DNA of 33,796 bases, from contig NZ_CAUWHO010000021.1 of the NCBI RefSeq assembly GCF_963558545.1, positions 1 to 33,796 of the forward strand, read 5' to 3'. The notes beneath the pieces were generated by a model. It searched no databases. It saw only the letters and a list, made by a program, of their open reading frames with translations, and had not been told where the DNA came from. The position numbers were made by a program, and so were the translations under genes. This stretch comes from Tyzzerella sp963558545. GTDB lineage: Bacteria; Bacillota; Clostridia; Lachnospirales; CAG-274. Shown here one piece after another: positions 1 to 8,174 of the stretch; within the stretch, counting starts at the first letter, position 1; each line of letters opens with the position of its first letter.

Positions 1-2700
1 ATATTTAGGTATAAAAGAACCATCTTTTATTTGCTTTATTATAGCATTAGCAGACATACCAACTATTTTCTTTATTCTAACAATATAATATTTGTATTTA
101 GCAGATGCTTCAAACATACTTATTAAATCATCACTTTTACAAATACTATCAACTATATTATCAACTAATAAATATATTTCTTGTTCTGATATACTATCAA
201 TGTCAACATTTTCTTTTAGTATTTTATTAGAAAACTCTTCTAGTATGTTATGGTATATATTTCCTAGCTTTAAGTAATCTAAAATATTAGTATCCCTTTC
301 TTTTATATTAAGAGTATATTTTAAAAAATATGAAAAAGGACATTTTTTAAATTCTTCTAGCTTAGATACACTAGAAAAAATAGTATTATCTTTATGCACT
401 TTATCCAATAATTCTTCATTTATATAGTCATCATTTGTATTTTCTATTTTTAATATACCTTCTTTTATATGTTCTATTTTTTCTAAAAAATCTTTGTTAT
501 CTAAAAACCAGGTAAATGTATCTTTTGTAATATCATCTACACTATCTACATAATTAAAACTTTTAAATATACTATCAAAAGCTATTTCAGGACAACTTTT
601 TAAATCAATGCTACTTTCTTCTATATTTTCTACTAAATTTGGGAAAATATTTTTTATTTTACTTACAACAACAGATGGCTTTTTACTAGCCCCCTCTAAA
701 TTGCTTAAACAATATGTTAAATATAACTTATCTTTAGGCTTTAAAATTAAAGAATATATATTAAACATTTCTGTAGACATACTAGATATAGTTGTAGCCC
801 TCATTTCTATACCATTTGATAATAAATATATTTTTTCATTATCAGATATAAATGGACTTTCATCTTTATACTTAGGTAAATTTCCTTCATTTATCCCCAT
901 AGCAATCAATACTTTGTTATCTGTTATTTTTGTCCTATCAAAATCACCTATTAAAATTTGGTCTTGAGTTGGAGGTATTATGCTTATAGTTTCTTTTTCA
1001 AAGGCAGATTTTAATATTTTACTATATTCTTCTATTGTCATCTTTTCATTACCTAGTATATCAACAAATTTTTGTAATATTTCACATATACTATTAAATA
1101 CCTGCATATGTTCATCTACAATACCTGCATTTTTTATAATACCTTTTGTAAATAGCTCTCTATCTCTATTCATTATAGCCTTTATAGCTTCTTCTATATT
1201 AATATCAACCATAAAATCTAATATCATTTTACTAATATCTAAAACAGTATATTTTTTATTTTTATTTATATCTAGTTTAGACATACTTCTTAAAATATTT
1301 CTTCTAATGTTGTTTATGTTATCATAAGTATAGATAGAGTTTTCATAAAATCCATATACAAAATCTTTTTTCCATTTATCCCCTTTTATACCATATTTTA
1401 TAATATAGTTTTCTATTATATTAATATCTTCTTTTGTTATTCCACAAGTGTTTAATATATCAAGTATACCTGTTCTTAAATACCTAAAAACACTTTCATA
1501 TTGAAAATTATATATAATAATATCTAAAGAAGACATTATAAATTCTACTAAACAATGATTTGTTATTTTCTTTTTATCATCTAAAAAATATGGTATTTTA
1601 TACCTGTTAAAAAGCATTTTTATATTCTTTTGATAAGATAAATCTCCTAATATTATTACAATGTCTTTAAACTTATAGTTTCTATTTTTAACCAAATCCA
1701 AAATAATATTAGATACTTTTTCTATTTCTGTATATTTATTTTTACAACAATATATATTTATATTTTCTACATTATCATCATATTTCCCATTGTTATATTT
1801 CAAAAAATTTTCTTCTAAAAAGGATAATTCTTTATTATTTGTATGCCTTTTATCTTCTGGTAAATATATTATCTTTTCAACAGTTACTCCTAACTTTACA
1901 ACTATTTTATCATTTATTTTATTTATAGTATTTTTAATATAAAAATACTGGTCAAAAGGATTTATATTTTCAAAATAGGTTATATTAGCATTTAATGTAA
2001 AATACATATTTATTTTTTCACATTTTTCAAAAAGCTTGTAAATAATGTTTAACTCTTGATGATTTAAAGACTCAAATCCATAAATAAAAACTTGTGTATC
2101 TTTTGTTATAAGTTTAGATTCATCTATTTTTTGTGCCAAAATATCTAATATTCCATCATCTGTTATATAATCATTTTTTATAAAACTTTTATAAGCTACA
2201 TATATTTCTTTTAAATCATTAATCTTTAAAGCTAAGCTTTCATTTATCTCTGTATCTATATTTTTTATTGCATTTTCTAAACTTTCTACGTCAACTCCAA
2301 ATTCAGAAAATTCTTTTAATATGTCGCCTATTTTTTCTAATAACCCTATATTAGCATAAGACTTTTCAGAAAAATATTTAAGCACATCTTCTTTACCAAG
2401 ATTGTATAATATTTTTCTCAAAACCATAGTTTGTCCTATATCTTCAAGAGGCTTTTTGTTTGATATACCAAGTTCAGAAAAAATACGATAAGCAAGCCTT
2501 TTAAAATTTAGTACATAAGTATTAAATAAAACTTTAGTTTTGGATTTTTCTATAATTTTTCTTTCTGCTTGTAAGGTAAATTGCTCTGGAACAATAAGAA
2601 CAGATGGTAAATACTTTTCTTCTTGTCTTATTAATATTTCATTAATACAATGCTCTAGCTTTCCACTACCAGCTCTCCCAAAAATATATTGTAGTTTCAT
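1..2700 (-). CDS. addB: AddB, ATP-dependent helicase/nuclease subunit B (3' end outside window)
   Basis: The reverse strand stays open from an ATG at 2700 to the window edge, giving about 900 residues of a protein that is usually about 1150. It starts MKLQYIFGRAGSGK and continues with AddB-like blocks: VLIVPEQFTLQAER near residue 35, VFIYGFESLNHQEL near 200, and IPPTQDQILIGDFDRTK followed by MGINEGNLPKY near 600. Cys787 in KKCPFSYFLKY matches the first ligand of the AddB 4Fe-4S cluster. The other three cysteines and the RecB-like nuclease motif should lie past the edge. AddAB resects double-strand breaks and loads RecA at Chi. addA normally follows addB, so it is expected to the left. An oddity is that the Walker A lysine is followed by Leu, not Ser/Thr. 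The start has an AGGGTG ribosome site. Identification is firm. Confidence 0.93.
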   Translation of the reverse strand, partial: MKLQYIFGRAGSGKLEHCINEILIRQEEKYLPSVLIVPEQFTLQAERKIIEKSKTKVLFNTYVLNFKRLAYRIFSELGISNKKPLEDIGQTMVLRKILYNLGKEDVLKYFSEKSYANIGLLEKIGDILKEFSEFGVDVESLENAIKNIDTEINESLALKINDLKEIYVAYKSFIKNDYITDDGILDILAQKIDESKLITKDTQVFIYGFESLNHQELNIIYKLFEKCEKINMYFTLNANITYFENINPFDQYFYIKNTINKINDKIVVKLGVTVEKIIYLPEDKRHTNNKELSFLEENFLKYNNGKYDDNVENINIYCCKNKYTEIEKVSNIILDLVKNRNYKFKDIVIILGDLSYQKNIKMLFNRYKIPYFLDDKKKITNHCLVEFIMSSLDIIIYNFQYESVFRYLRTGILDILNTCGITKEDINIIENYIIKYGIKGDKWKKDFVYGFYENSIYTYDNINNIRRNILRSMSKLDINKNKKYTVLDISKMILDFMVDINIEEAIKAIMNRDRELFTKGIIKNAGIVDEHMQVFNSICEILQKFVDILGNEKMTIEEYSKILKSAFEKETISIIPPTQDQILIGDFDRTKITDNKVLIAMGINEGNLPKYKDESPFISDNEKIYLLSNGIEMRATTISSMSTEMFNIYSLILKPKDKLYLTYCLSNLEGASKKPSVVVSKIKNIFPNLVENIEESSIDLKSCPEIAFDSIFKSFNYVDSVDDITKDTFTWFLDNKDFLEKIEHIKEGILKIENTNDDYINEELLDKVHKDNTIFSSVSKLEEFKKCPFSYFLKYTLNIKERDTNILDYLKLGNIYHNILEEFSNKILKENVDIDSISEQEIYLLVDNIVDSICKSDDLISMFEASAKYKYYIVRIKKIVGMSANAIIKQIKDGSFIPKY

Positions 2701-2803
2701 CTTTTCACCCTATCCATTTTATATTAATTATTATTATTTTAACATATTTTTATAATTATTGTAATAAAAATATAAATATATTATTTATTACGGAGGTGTT
2801 TTT

Positions 2804-3208
2804 TTGAGCACAAAAATAGTCGTTGTAAAACTTAGAGATATTATCAAAAAAACTTTGTTAGCTATTATAGGAATTGTTATATTAGGTGTTATTGTATATT
2901 TGTTTATACCTAAAAATAATACTACAGCATACAATCCTGGTACATATTCCTCTGATATAGTGCTACATAGTAACCCTGTATCTGTTCAAGTTACAGTATC
3001 AAAAAATGAAATATTAGATATTAATCTTGTTAATATGGGAGAAACACAAGAAGTTTTTTATCCTCTTTTTGGACGTTCTATAGATGATATTTCTGCACAA
3101 ATAATAGAAAATCAAAGTACAGATATAAAAGCATCTGTAGATAATTCTATGACTACGGATATATTAGTTAAAGCCATAGATAAAGCTTTAGAGCAAGCAA
3201 AAAAATAA
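2804..3208 (+). CDS. Small membrane-anchored FMN-binding-like protein
   Basis: This 134-residue protein starts at TTG 2804, seven bases after a clean GGAGGT. Residues 15-34 form one membrane helix, so the rest probably faces outside. The soluble part resembles an FMN_bind (PF04205) fold: NPGTYSSDI near 45, two short strands with VQVTVSKNEILDINLVNMGE, then VDNSMTTDILVKAIDKALEQA at the end. That last stretch sits where FMN_bind proteins have the SGAT-type flavinylation motif followed by a helix, but here the motif is degenerate (NSMTT), so covalent FMN is doubtful. It is divergent from addB and upstream of hpf with a separate promoter between them. The family call is by pattern only and the function is unknown. 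Confidence 0.6.
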   Translation: MSTKIVVVKLRDIIKKTLLAIIGIVILGVIVYLFIPKNNTTAYNPGTYSSDIVLHSNPVSVQVTVSKNEILDINLVNMGETQEVFYPLFGRSIDDISAQIIENQSTDIKASVDNSMTTDILVKAIDKALEQAKK

Positions 3209-3290
3209 CTACATTTAAAAAGTAATTTATTTTTGCACAATTTTTGTCAAATTTTAATATATTTTTTAGTAATTTTTGGTTAATATTTAA

Positions 3291-3319
3291 AAAGGGTTTT
3301 AGCTTTACTTGGCGAATAA
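3291..3319 (+). promoter_or_regulatory. Sigma-H-type promoter of hpf
   Basis: AAAGGGTTT at 3291-3299 matches the sigma-H -35 consensus RnAGGAwww with one mismatch. After an 11-nt spacer, GGCGAATAA at 3311-3319 fully matches the -10 consensus RnnGAATww. It lies 65 bases before the hpf ATG. The same -10 contains TGGCGAA, which fits the Spo0A box TGNCGAA, though the two consensus motifs overlap by nature. In Bacillus subtilis hpf (yvyD) is known to be sigma-H and sigma-B controlled. Confidence 0.65.
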
Positions 3320-3383
3320 TATACATATAAAGATAAACAATTTAAATTGCTTATCTAATTAAAGGATAAAAGGAGTGTTCGTT

Positions 3384-3926
3384 ATGCGTTATACATTCAA
3401 AGCAAAAAATACTACTGTTACAGACGCTTTAAAGGAAAAAATTACAAGTAAAATTAATAGAATAGAAAGGCTTTTTCCAGAAAATACAGATATTAAAGTA
3501 ACTTTATCTGTTGTAAAACTAGAAAATAAAATAGAGGTTACTGTTAATCTCCCTAAGAGAGTTTTAAGAGCAGAGGTTACAAAAGATGATATGTATGCTG
3601 CTATTGATGAAGTTGTAGATAAATTAGAAAAACAAATGGTTAAATACAGAAGTCGTTTAAGAGATAAATCTCGTAGAGATTCTTCATTTGCAGATGAATT
3701 AAAAGCTGTATCTATAGGATTAGATGATGAAGATAATGAAGATACTATTAAAATAGATAAAACTAAAAAATTTGAAATTAAACCTATGGACCCAGAAGAA
3801 GCTGTTATGGAGATGGAGCTTATTTCTCATAATTTCTTTGTATTTAGAAATGATTCAACTGATGAAATAAACGTAGTTTATAAAAGAAAAGATGGCTCTT
3901 ATGGACTTATAGACCCAGAGTATTAA
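3384..3926 (+). CDS. hpf: Long-form ribosome hibernation promoting factor
   Basis: This 180-residue protein binds the 30S decoding region and dimerises 70S ribosomes into inactive 100S particles during slow growth. Residues 1-95 are the RaiA/HPF domain (MRYTFKAKNTTVTDALKEKI at the start, conserved basic stretch to the VDKLEKQMVKYRSRL helix). An acidic linker follows. Residues 125-180 are the long-HPF dimerisation tail, with MELISHNFFVFRN and VVYKRKDGSYGLIDPEY. I choose ATG 3384 because AGGAG at 3371-3375 sits eight bases before it; a GTG at 3375 would overlap that site. The gene is monocistronic between a sigma-H-type promoter and a strong terminator, as expected for a stationary-phase gene. 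Confidence 0.95.
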   Translation: MRYTFKAKNTTVTDALKEKITSKINRIERLFPENTDIKVTLSVVKLENKIEVTVNLPKRVLRAEVTKDDMYAAIDEVVDKLEKQMVKYRSRLRDKSRRDSSFADELKAVSIGLDDEDNEDTIKIDKTKKFEIKPMDPEEAVMEMELISHNFFVFRNDSTDEINVVYKRKDGSYGLIDPEY

Positions 3927-3975
3927 AATAAAAATAAACGGTTAAAGACAATCTTTAACCGTTTATTTTTATTTT
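3925..3975. terminator. Bidirectional rho-independent terminator between hpf and the carboxypeptidase gene
   Basis: A perfect inverted repeat with 24-base arms (core ACGGTTAAAGA / TCTTTAACCGT) and a CAA loop, A-rich on the left and T-rich on the right. It can end transcription from both converging genes and overlaps the hpf stop codon. Confidence 0.9.
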
Positions 3976-4022
3976 AATACTCTTTATACACTACAAAATT
4001 AAAATTTTTAAATATAATATAA

Positions 4023-5492
4023 CTATTTTCTACGTCTTCTGATATTTTTATTATTTTTAGCAGGTTTTAAAGGTTTTATGTTATTCCTATACCTATTTTT
4101 CATTTTAGCCCTTCTTTTAGATTTTACTATCCTTCTAATAATAAAAACAAATACAAAAAATACAACTATACCAATAAATAAATATTTTAACACCTTTAGT
4201 AATAAAAATAAAATAGACTTTATTTTTTCTTTTCTATCTAATTTTGTTTCATCTATAATATCCACTTTATCTTTTGATATAACATTTATACTAGCTATTT
4301 TATTTCCTTCATATAAAAAATCTAATGTACCTATTTTATCCCCTATACTAATAGGTCCTACTACTGGATTTGGAATATTATTTTTCATTTGTATTTTTTC
4401 AATTTCAACACTTTTTGGTAAGTTTAAATTAAGGCTTTCCTCTGCCACTAAATATATATCACCTAAAGGAATTTCTTTGTCTTTATATTTTTGAACAACA
4501 GGTACTTTATCTTTATATCCTTCTTTGTTAAATATTTCTTTTTCTTGATAGTTAGAAAAACCATACTCAAATAAAGCTTTTGTATCTTCATATACTTTAA
4601 AGCCCTGGTCTTTCATAACAACAGCTATTAACTCTATGTTATCTTTTTTTGCATAAGTAACCAATGTATTGCCGGCTTCATTAGTAAAACCTGTTTTACC
4701 TCCTACACAGTACTCATAATAATATGGAGATCTTTTTAAAATAAGTTTATTAGTATTATTTAACACCCTTTCCTCATTAACAATATTAGTAACAGGTATT
4801 TTATATGTTGTAGTACTTATATATTTTACAAATTCTTCATTTTTAATAGCTTCTTTCATTATAAGTGCAATATCATAGCTTGTTGTATAATGATTTTGAT
4901 GATGAAATCCGTGAGGGTTTACAAAATTAGTATTTTTAGCGCCTAACTCTTTAGCCTTATTATTCATAAGCTCTACAAACTTTTCTTCACTACCAGATAT
5001 ATGCTCTGCTATAGCCATACAAACTTCATTAGCAGATGCTAATAAAACACCATTTAAAGCTTGTTCCATTGTTATTTGCTCATTTTCCCTCATACCTATA
5101 TGGCTGCTACCAGGACCTATATTAAAAACCGAATTATGAGAATGTGTTAATATGTCTGTTGGCTTTGTATTTTCTATAGCTAATAGGGCTGTTAAAATCT
5201 TTGTTGTACTAGCTGGGTAAGATTTTGCATCTTTATCTTTGTCATATATAACAATACCTGTTTTTGCATCTATTAAAACAGCTGATTCTGCTGTCAATCC
5301 TAAAGGGTCATCTAGCTGTTGTTTATTTTCTATATCATTTATATTTGTATCTTCAATTATATTTTCTTTCTGATTTGTAGTTGTTTCATCAATTTCATTA
5401 GCAAAAATATAAAATGTACTAGTATTTGTAAAAAAAATCGTATATAATAATATAAAACAAATAAAACTTTTAAAAAATTTATAAAAATTCAT
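4023..5492 (-). CDS. D-alanyl-D-alanine carboxypeptidase (DacF/DacA-type penicillin-binding protein)
   Basis: A peptidase S11 enzyme that trims the terminal D-Ala from peptidoglycan stem peptides outside the cell. The 489-residue protein has an N-terminal signal segment (about 10-30) and the three catalytic motifs: S95-T-T-K98, S153-A-N155 and K266-T-G268. The C-terminal PBP5-like domain (about 355-415) is followed by a membrane helix at about 425-450 and a very basic tail ending in RRRRK. Many family members end in an amphipathic helix; this one has a full helix plus long basic tail, so it may be anchored at both ends if the signal is not cleaved. The upstream AGAGG ribosome site is modest. 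It is divergent from comEA and has its own promoter. Confidence 0.93.
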   Translation of the reverse strand: MNFYKFFKSFICFILLYTIFFTNTSTFYIFANEIDETTTNQKENIIEDTNINDIENKQQLDDPLGLTAESAVLIDAKTGIVIYDKDKDAKSYPASTTKILTALLAIENTKPTDILTHSHNSVFNIGPGSSHIGMRENEQITMEQALNGVLLASANEVCMAIAEHISGSEEKFVELMNNKAKELGAKNTNFVNPHGFHHQNHYTTSYDIALIMKEAIKNEEFVKYISTTTYKIPVTNIVNEERVLNNTNKLILKRSPYYYEYCVGGKTGFTNEAGNTLVTYAKKDNIELIAVVMKDQGFKVYEDTKALFEYGFSNYQEKEIFNKEGYKDKVPVVQKYKDKEIPLGDIYLVAEESLNLNLPKSVEIEKIQMKNNIPNPVVGPISIGDKIGTLDFLYEGNKIASINVISKDKVDIIDETKLDRKEKIKSILFLLLKVLKYLFIGIVVFFVFVFIIRRIVKSKRRAKMKNRYRNNIKPLKPAKNNKNIRRRRK

Positions 5493-5538
5493 AATTACGG
5501 CCTCTTTCTTAAACTGTTATATTTAATTTGCATTTTTT

Positions 5539-5567
5539 ATTATATAACACTTTTTTAATAAATTCAA
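5539..5567 (-). promoter_or_regulatory. Sigma-A promoter of the carboxypeptidase gene
   Basis: Reading the reverse strand, TTGAAT (5567-5562), a 17-base spacer, and TATAAT (5544-5539). The -10 is perfect and the start codon lies 47 bases downstream at 5492. Confidence 0.7.
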
Positions 5568-5595
5568 TATTTAAAAATACGAATTGGGAGATTTT

Positions 5596-6027
5596 ATGAA
5601 AAATAAATATACTATAATATTAACCATTTTATCCTTATTATTAAGTTGTATTTATATAATAGCTACACCATATAACAATAAGACTACAAATTTTTCTATA
5701 AATACTAATAATAAAAGTAATTATATACCCGATAATTTATACACACAAAAAAATACTTATACCCAAAACAATTATTCAGATATAAATAAAATAAATATTG
5801 ATAAAAATAACTCCAATGAAAAAAATAATCCCAATATAGTAAATATAAATAAAGCAGACAAAGAAACATTAAAAACATTACCTGGTATAGGTGATACATT
5901 GGCACAAAATATAATATATTATAGAGAAAATATTTCTTTATTTAAAGATGTTTCTGATATAAAAAATGTGGACCGTATTGGTGATAAAATATATGAAAAA
6001 ATAAAAAATTTAATAACTACTGGTTAA
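5596..6027 (+). CDS. comEA: ComEA-like helix-hairpin-helix DNA-binding protein, without SLBB domain
   Basis: ComEA is the membrane-anchored receptor that binds incoming double-stranded DNA during transformation. This 143-residue version has a membrane helix at about 5-22, then an Asn/Lys/Tyr-rich linker of about 55 residues, then the tandem HhH domain (about 83-143) with NINKADKETLKTLPGIGDTL and VSDIKNVDRIGDKIYEKI. The usual SLBB domain between helix and HhH is missing and replaced by the low-complexity linker. I choose ATG 5596 because GGGAG at 5586-5590 lies just before it; a TTG at 5584 would overlap this site. It leads a run of plus-strand genes and is 11 bases from the response regulator. 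Confidence 0.85.
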   Translation: MKNKYTIILTILSLLLSCIYIIATPYNNKTTNFSINTNNKSNYIPDNLYTQKNTYTQNNYSDINKINIDKNNSNEKNNPNIVNINKADKETLKTLPGIGDTLAQNIIYYRENISLFKDVSDIKNVDRIGDKIYEKIKNLITTG

Positions 6028-6038
6028 GGAGATAATAT

Positions 6039-6728
6039 ATGGACAGAAATATTTTAGTTGTTGACGATGAAAAGCTTATTGTTAAAGGTATAAAATTTAG
6101 TTTAGAGCAAGAAGGTATGAAAATAGATATAGCATATGATGGAGAAGAAGCCCTTAGGTTAGCAAAAGAAAATGAATATAACCTTATATTGCTAGATGTT
6201 ATGCTTCCTAAAATAGACGGACTTATGGTTTGCCAAATGATAAGAGAATTTTCTAGTGTACCTATAATAATGGTTACTGCAAAAGGTGAAGATATGGATA
6301 AAATAATGGGACTTGAATACGGTGCAGATGATTATATAACAAAACCTTTTAATATACTAGAGCTAAAAGCAAGAATAAAAGCAATTTTAAGAAGAAGCGT
6401 AAAAAAAGTAGAAGCACCTATTACAAATAAAAATATTATAAAAATTAGAGATATAGAAATAAACACAGAATCTAGGCGAACTTTTATAAACCAAAAGGAA
6501 ATAAATCTTACTGCTAAAGAGTTTGACCTTTTAGAGCTTTTAATAAAAAACATAGGTAAAGTTTATAGTAGAGAAAATCTTTTAGACACCATATGGGGCT
6601 ATGGCTACCCTGGAGATGCACGAAGTGTAGATGTTCACGTTAGAAGACTTAGAGAAAAAATAGAAGAATGCCCTAGCGAGCCAAAATACATTCATACAAA
6701 ATGGGGGGTTGGTTATTATTTTCAATAA
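6039..6728 (+). CDS. OmpR/WalR-type response regulator
   Basis: A 229-residue DNA-binding response regulator. The receiver domain (1-118) has the acidic pair D9-D10, the phosphorylation site D53 in LLDVMLPKIDG, T80 and K102 in YITKPF. The winged-helix effector (about 130-229) has LTAKEFDLLELL and the recognition region DARSVDVHVRRLREKI. The sequence is closest in style to WalR/PhoP-type regulators. Its AAGGAG site overlaps the comEA stop, and its 3' end overlaps the kinase gene, so the two are translated together. It probably controls cell-envelope genes, by family only; the exact regulon cannot be read here. Confidence 0.93.
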   Translation: MDRNILVVDDEKLIVKGIKFSLEQEGMKIDIAYDGEEALRLAKENEYNLILLDVMLPKIDGLMVCQMIREFSSVPIIMVTAKGEDMDKIMGLEYGADDYITKPFNILELKARIKAILRRSVKKVEAPITNKNIIKIRDIEINTESRRTFINQKEINLTAKEFDLLELLIKNIGKVYSRENLLDTIWGYGYPGDARSVDVHVRRLREKIEECPSEPKYIHTKWGVGYYFQ

Positions 6729-8154
6729 TACTCAAATAAAATGGTATCAAAGCCTTAGAACAAAACTTTTTATATATTTCTTTTTTATAAGTTTTTTCCC
6801 TTTAGTATTTTTTTCTAATATAATGAAAAATACTATGGAATCTTACTTTAGAAATATTGATGAAAGAGAGTTACTATACCAAGCTAATAAAATAGCTGTT
6901 ATGATACAAGAAGGAAATTATTTATCATCTCCAGAAAAACAAAAAGAACTTCTAGCAATATTAGAAGAAAAAAGTAGCGATGAAGATTTTAGAATATTAA
7001 TAATAGATGATAACGGCGTTGTTATATCAGATACAAATGCTTCTTCTGTTGATAAAACTTTTATAATACCAGAAGTTATACTCTCTTTAAATGGTAAAAA
7101 TAACTCTACATATCATAAAGAAGAAAAAACATTGTATGCCTCTAGCTATATAGAAGAAGCATCTTCTTATAAAAAAGGTGTTGTACTACTAATATCTTCA
7201 TTTGAAAATTCTGAAATGTTAATAGCTGGTGTTAGCCAAAAATGGTTTTTACTAACTATTTTTATAAGTATAATAATAGGGATATTTGTATTTTTCACAT
7301 CAGAGATAGTAATAAGTCCTTTAAAGAAAATTCTAAAAAGTATTAATGAAATAACCGATGGACAGTTACATCAAAGAGTTAAAATAAACGGTAGTAATGA
7401 AATATCCCAGTTAGGAGAAGCATTTAATGCTATGACAGAAAAATTAGAGCAAATCGATACTTCAAGACAAGAGTTTGTTTCTAATGTTTCTCACGAGCTA
7501 AAAACACCTCTTAGTTCCATAAAAGTTTTAAGCGATTCTATCCTTTTACAAGAAGATATTCCATCTGAAGTGTATATAGAATTTTTACAAGATATAAATT
7601 CAGAAATAGATAGAATGACAGAAATAGTAAATAATCTTTTAGCATTAGTTAAACTAGACTTTAGAGAGGCAGGGCTTAATATAACAGAAACAGACCTTAA
7701 TAAAATGTTAGATGATATATTAAAAAGGCTTACACCTTTATCAGCTCAAAAAAATATAACTATATCTAAAGAATATTTAAAAAATGTAGTTGTAGAAGCG
7801 GATGAAATGAAATTTAGCTTAGCAATATCTAATCTTGTAGAGAATGCTATAAAATATACTAATACAGAAGGAAGTGTTAAGGTTACACTAGATTGCGACC
7901 ACCAAAATGCGTTTATAACAGTTTCTGATACAGGTATAGGTATTAATGAGGAAGAGCAAACAAAAATATTTAATAGATTTTACAGGGTAGATAAAACTAG
8001 AGATAGAGAAACAGGTGGAACTGGACTTGGACTTTCCATTACTCATTCTACAGTTATTTTACATAAAGGTAGTATAAAAGTCTCTAGTAAAGAAGGAGAA
8101 GGTTCTACATTTATTGTAAGAATACCTATAAAATTTATTGAAAAACAAGAATAA
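6709..8154 (+). CDS. Sensor histidine kinase partner of the upstream regulator
   Basis: A 481-residue membrane kinase. Membrane helices lie at about 17-37 and 179-200, enclosing an extracytoplasmic sensor domain of about 140 residues. HAMP follows (about 200-250), then the dimerisation domain with the phosphorylated H262 in SNVSHELKTPLSS, and the ATPase domain with N375/N379 (NLVENAIKYT), DTGIGI and GTGLGLSI. Unlike WalK it has no PAS domain after HAMP. The start is uncertain: TTG 6709 directly abuts a GGGGGG tract, which leaves almost no spacing, so initiation may be coupled to the regulator it overlaps by 20 bases. Confidence 0.92.
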   Translation: MVIIFNNTQIKWYQSLRTKLFIYFFFISFFPLVFFSNIMKNTMESYFRNIDERELLYQANKIAVMIQEGNYLSSPEKQKELLAILEEKSSDEDFRILIIDDNGVVISDTNASSVDKTFIIPEVILSLNGKNNSTYHKEEKTLYASSYIEEASSYKKGVVLLISSFENSEMLIAGVSQKWFLLTIFISIIIGIFVFFTSEIVISPLKKILKSINEITDGQLHQRVKINGSNEISQLGEAFNAMTEKLEQIDTSRQEFVSNVSHELKTPLSSIKVLSDSILLQEDIPSEVYIEFLQDINSEIDRMTEIVNNLLALVKLDFREAGLNITETDLNKMLDDILKRLTPLSAQKNITISKEYLKNVVVEADEMKFSLAISNLVENAIKYTNTEGSVKVTLDCDHQNAFITVSDTGIGINEEEQTKIFNRFYRVDKTRDRETGGTGLGLSITHSTVILHKGSIKVSSKEGEGSTFIVRIPIKFIEKQE

Positions 8155-8174
8155 TAATTATATTAGGAGGAAAT

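Noticed and set aside
608..1327. Two plus-strand open frames (608-967, 980-1327)
   Set aside because: They lie entirely antisense to the continuous, well-conserved addB frame and lack ribosome sites; hydrophobic composition is what reversed AT-rich coding DNA gives.
4078..4494. Plus-strand frame of 138 codons
   Set aside because: Antisense to the carboxypeptidase gene, whose domain continues through this part; no ribosome site.
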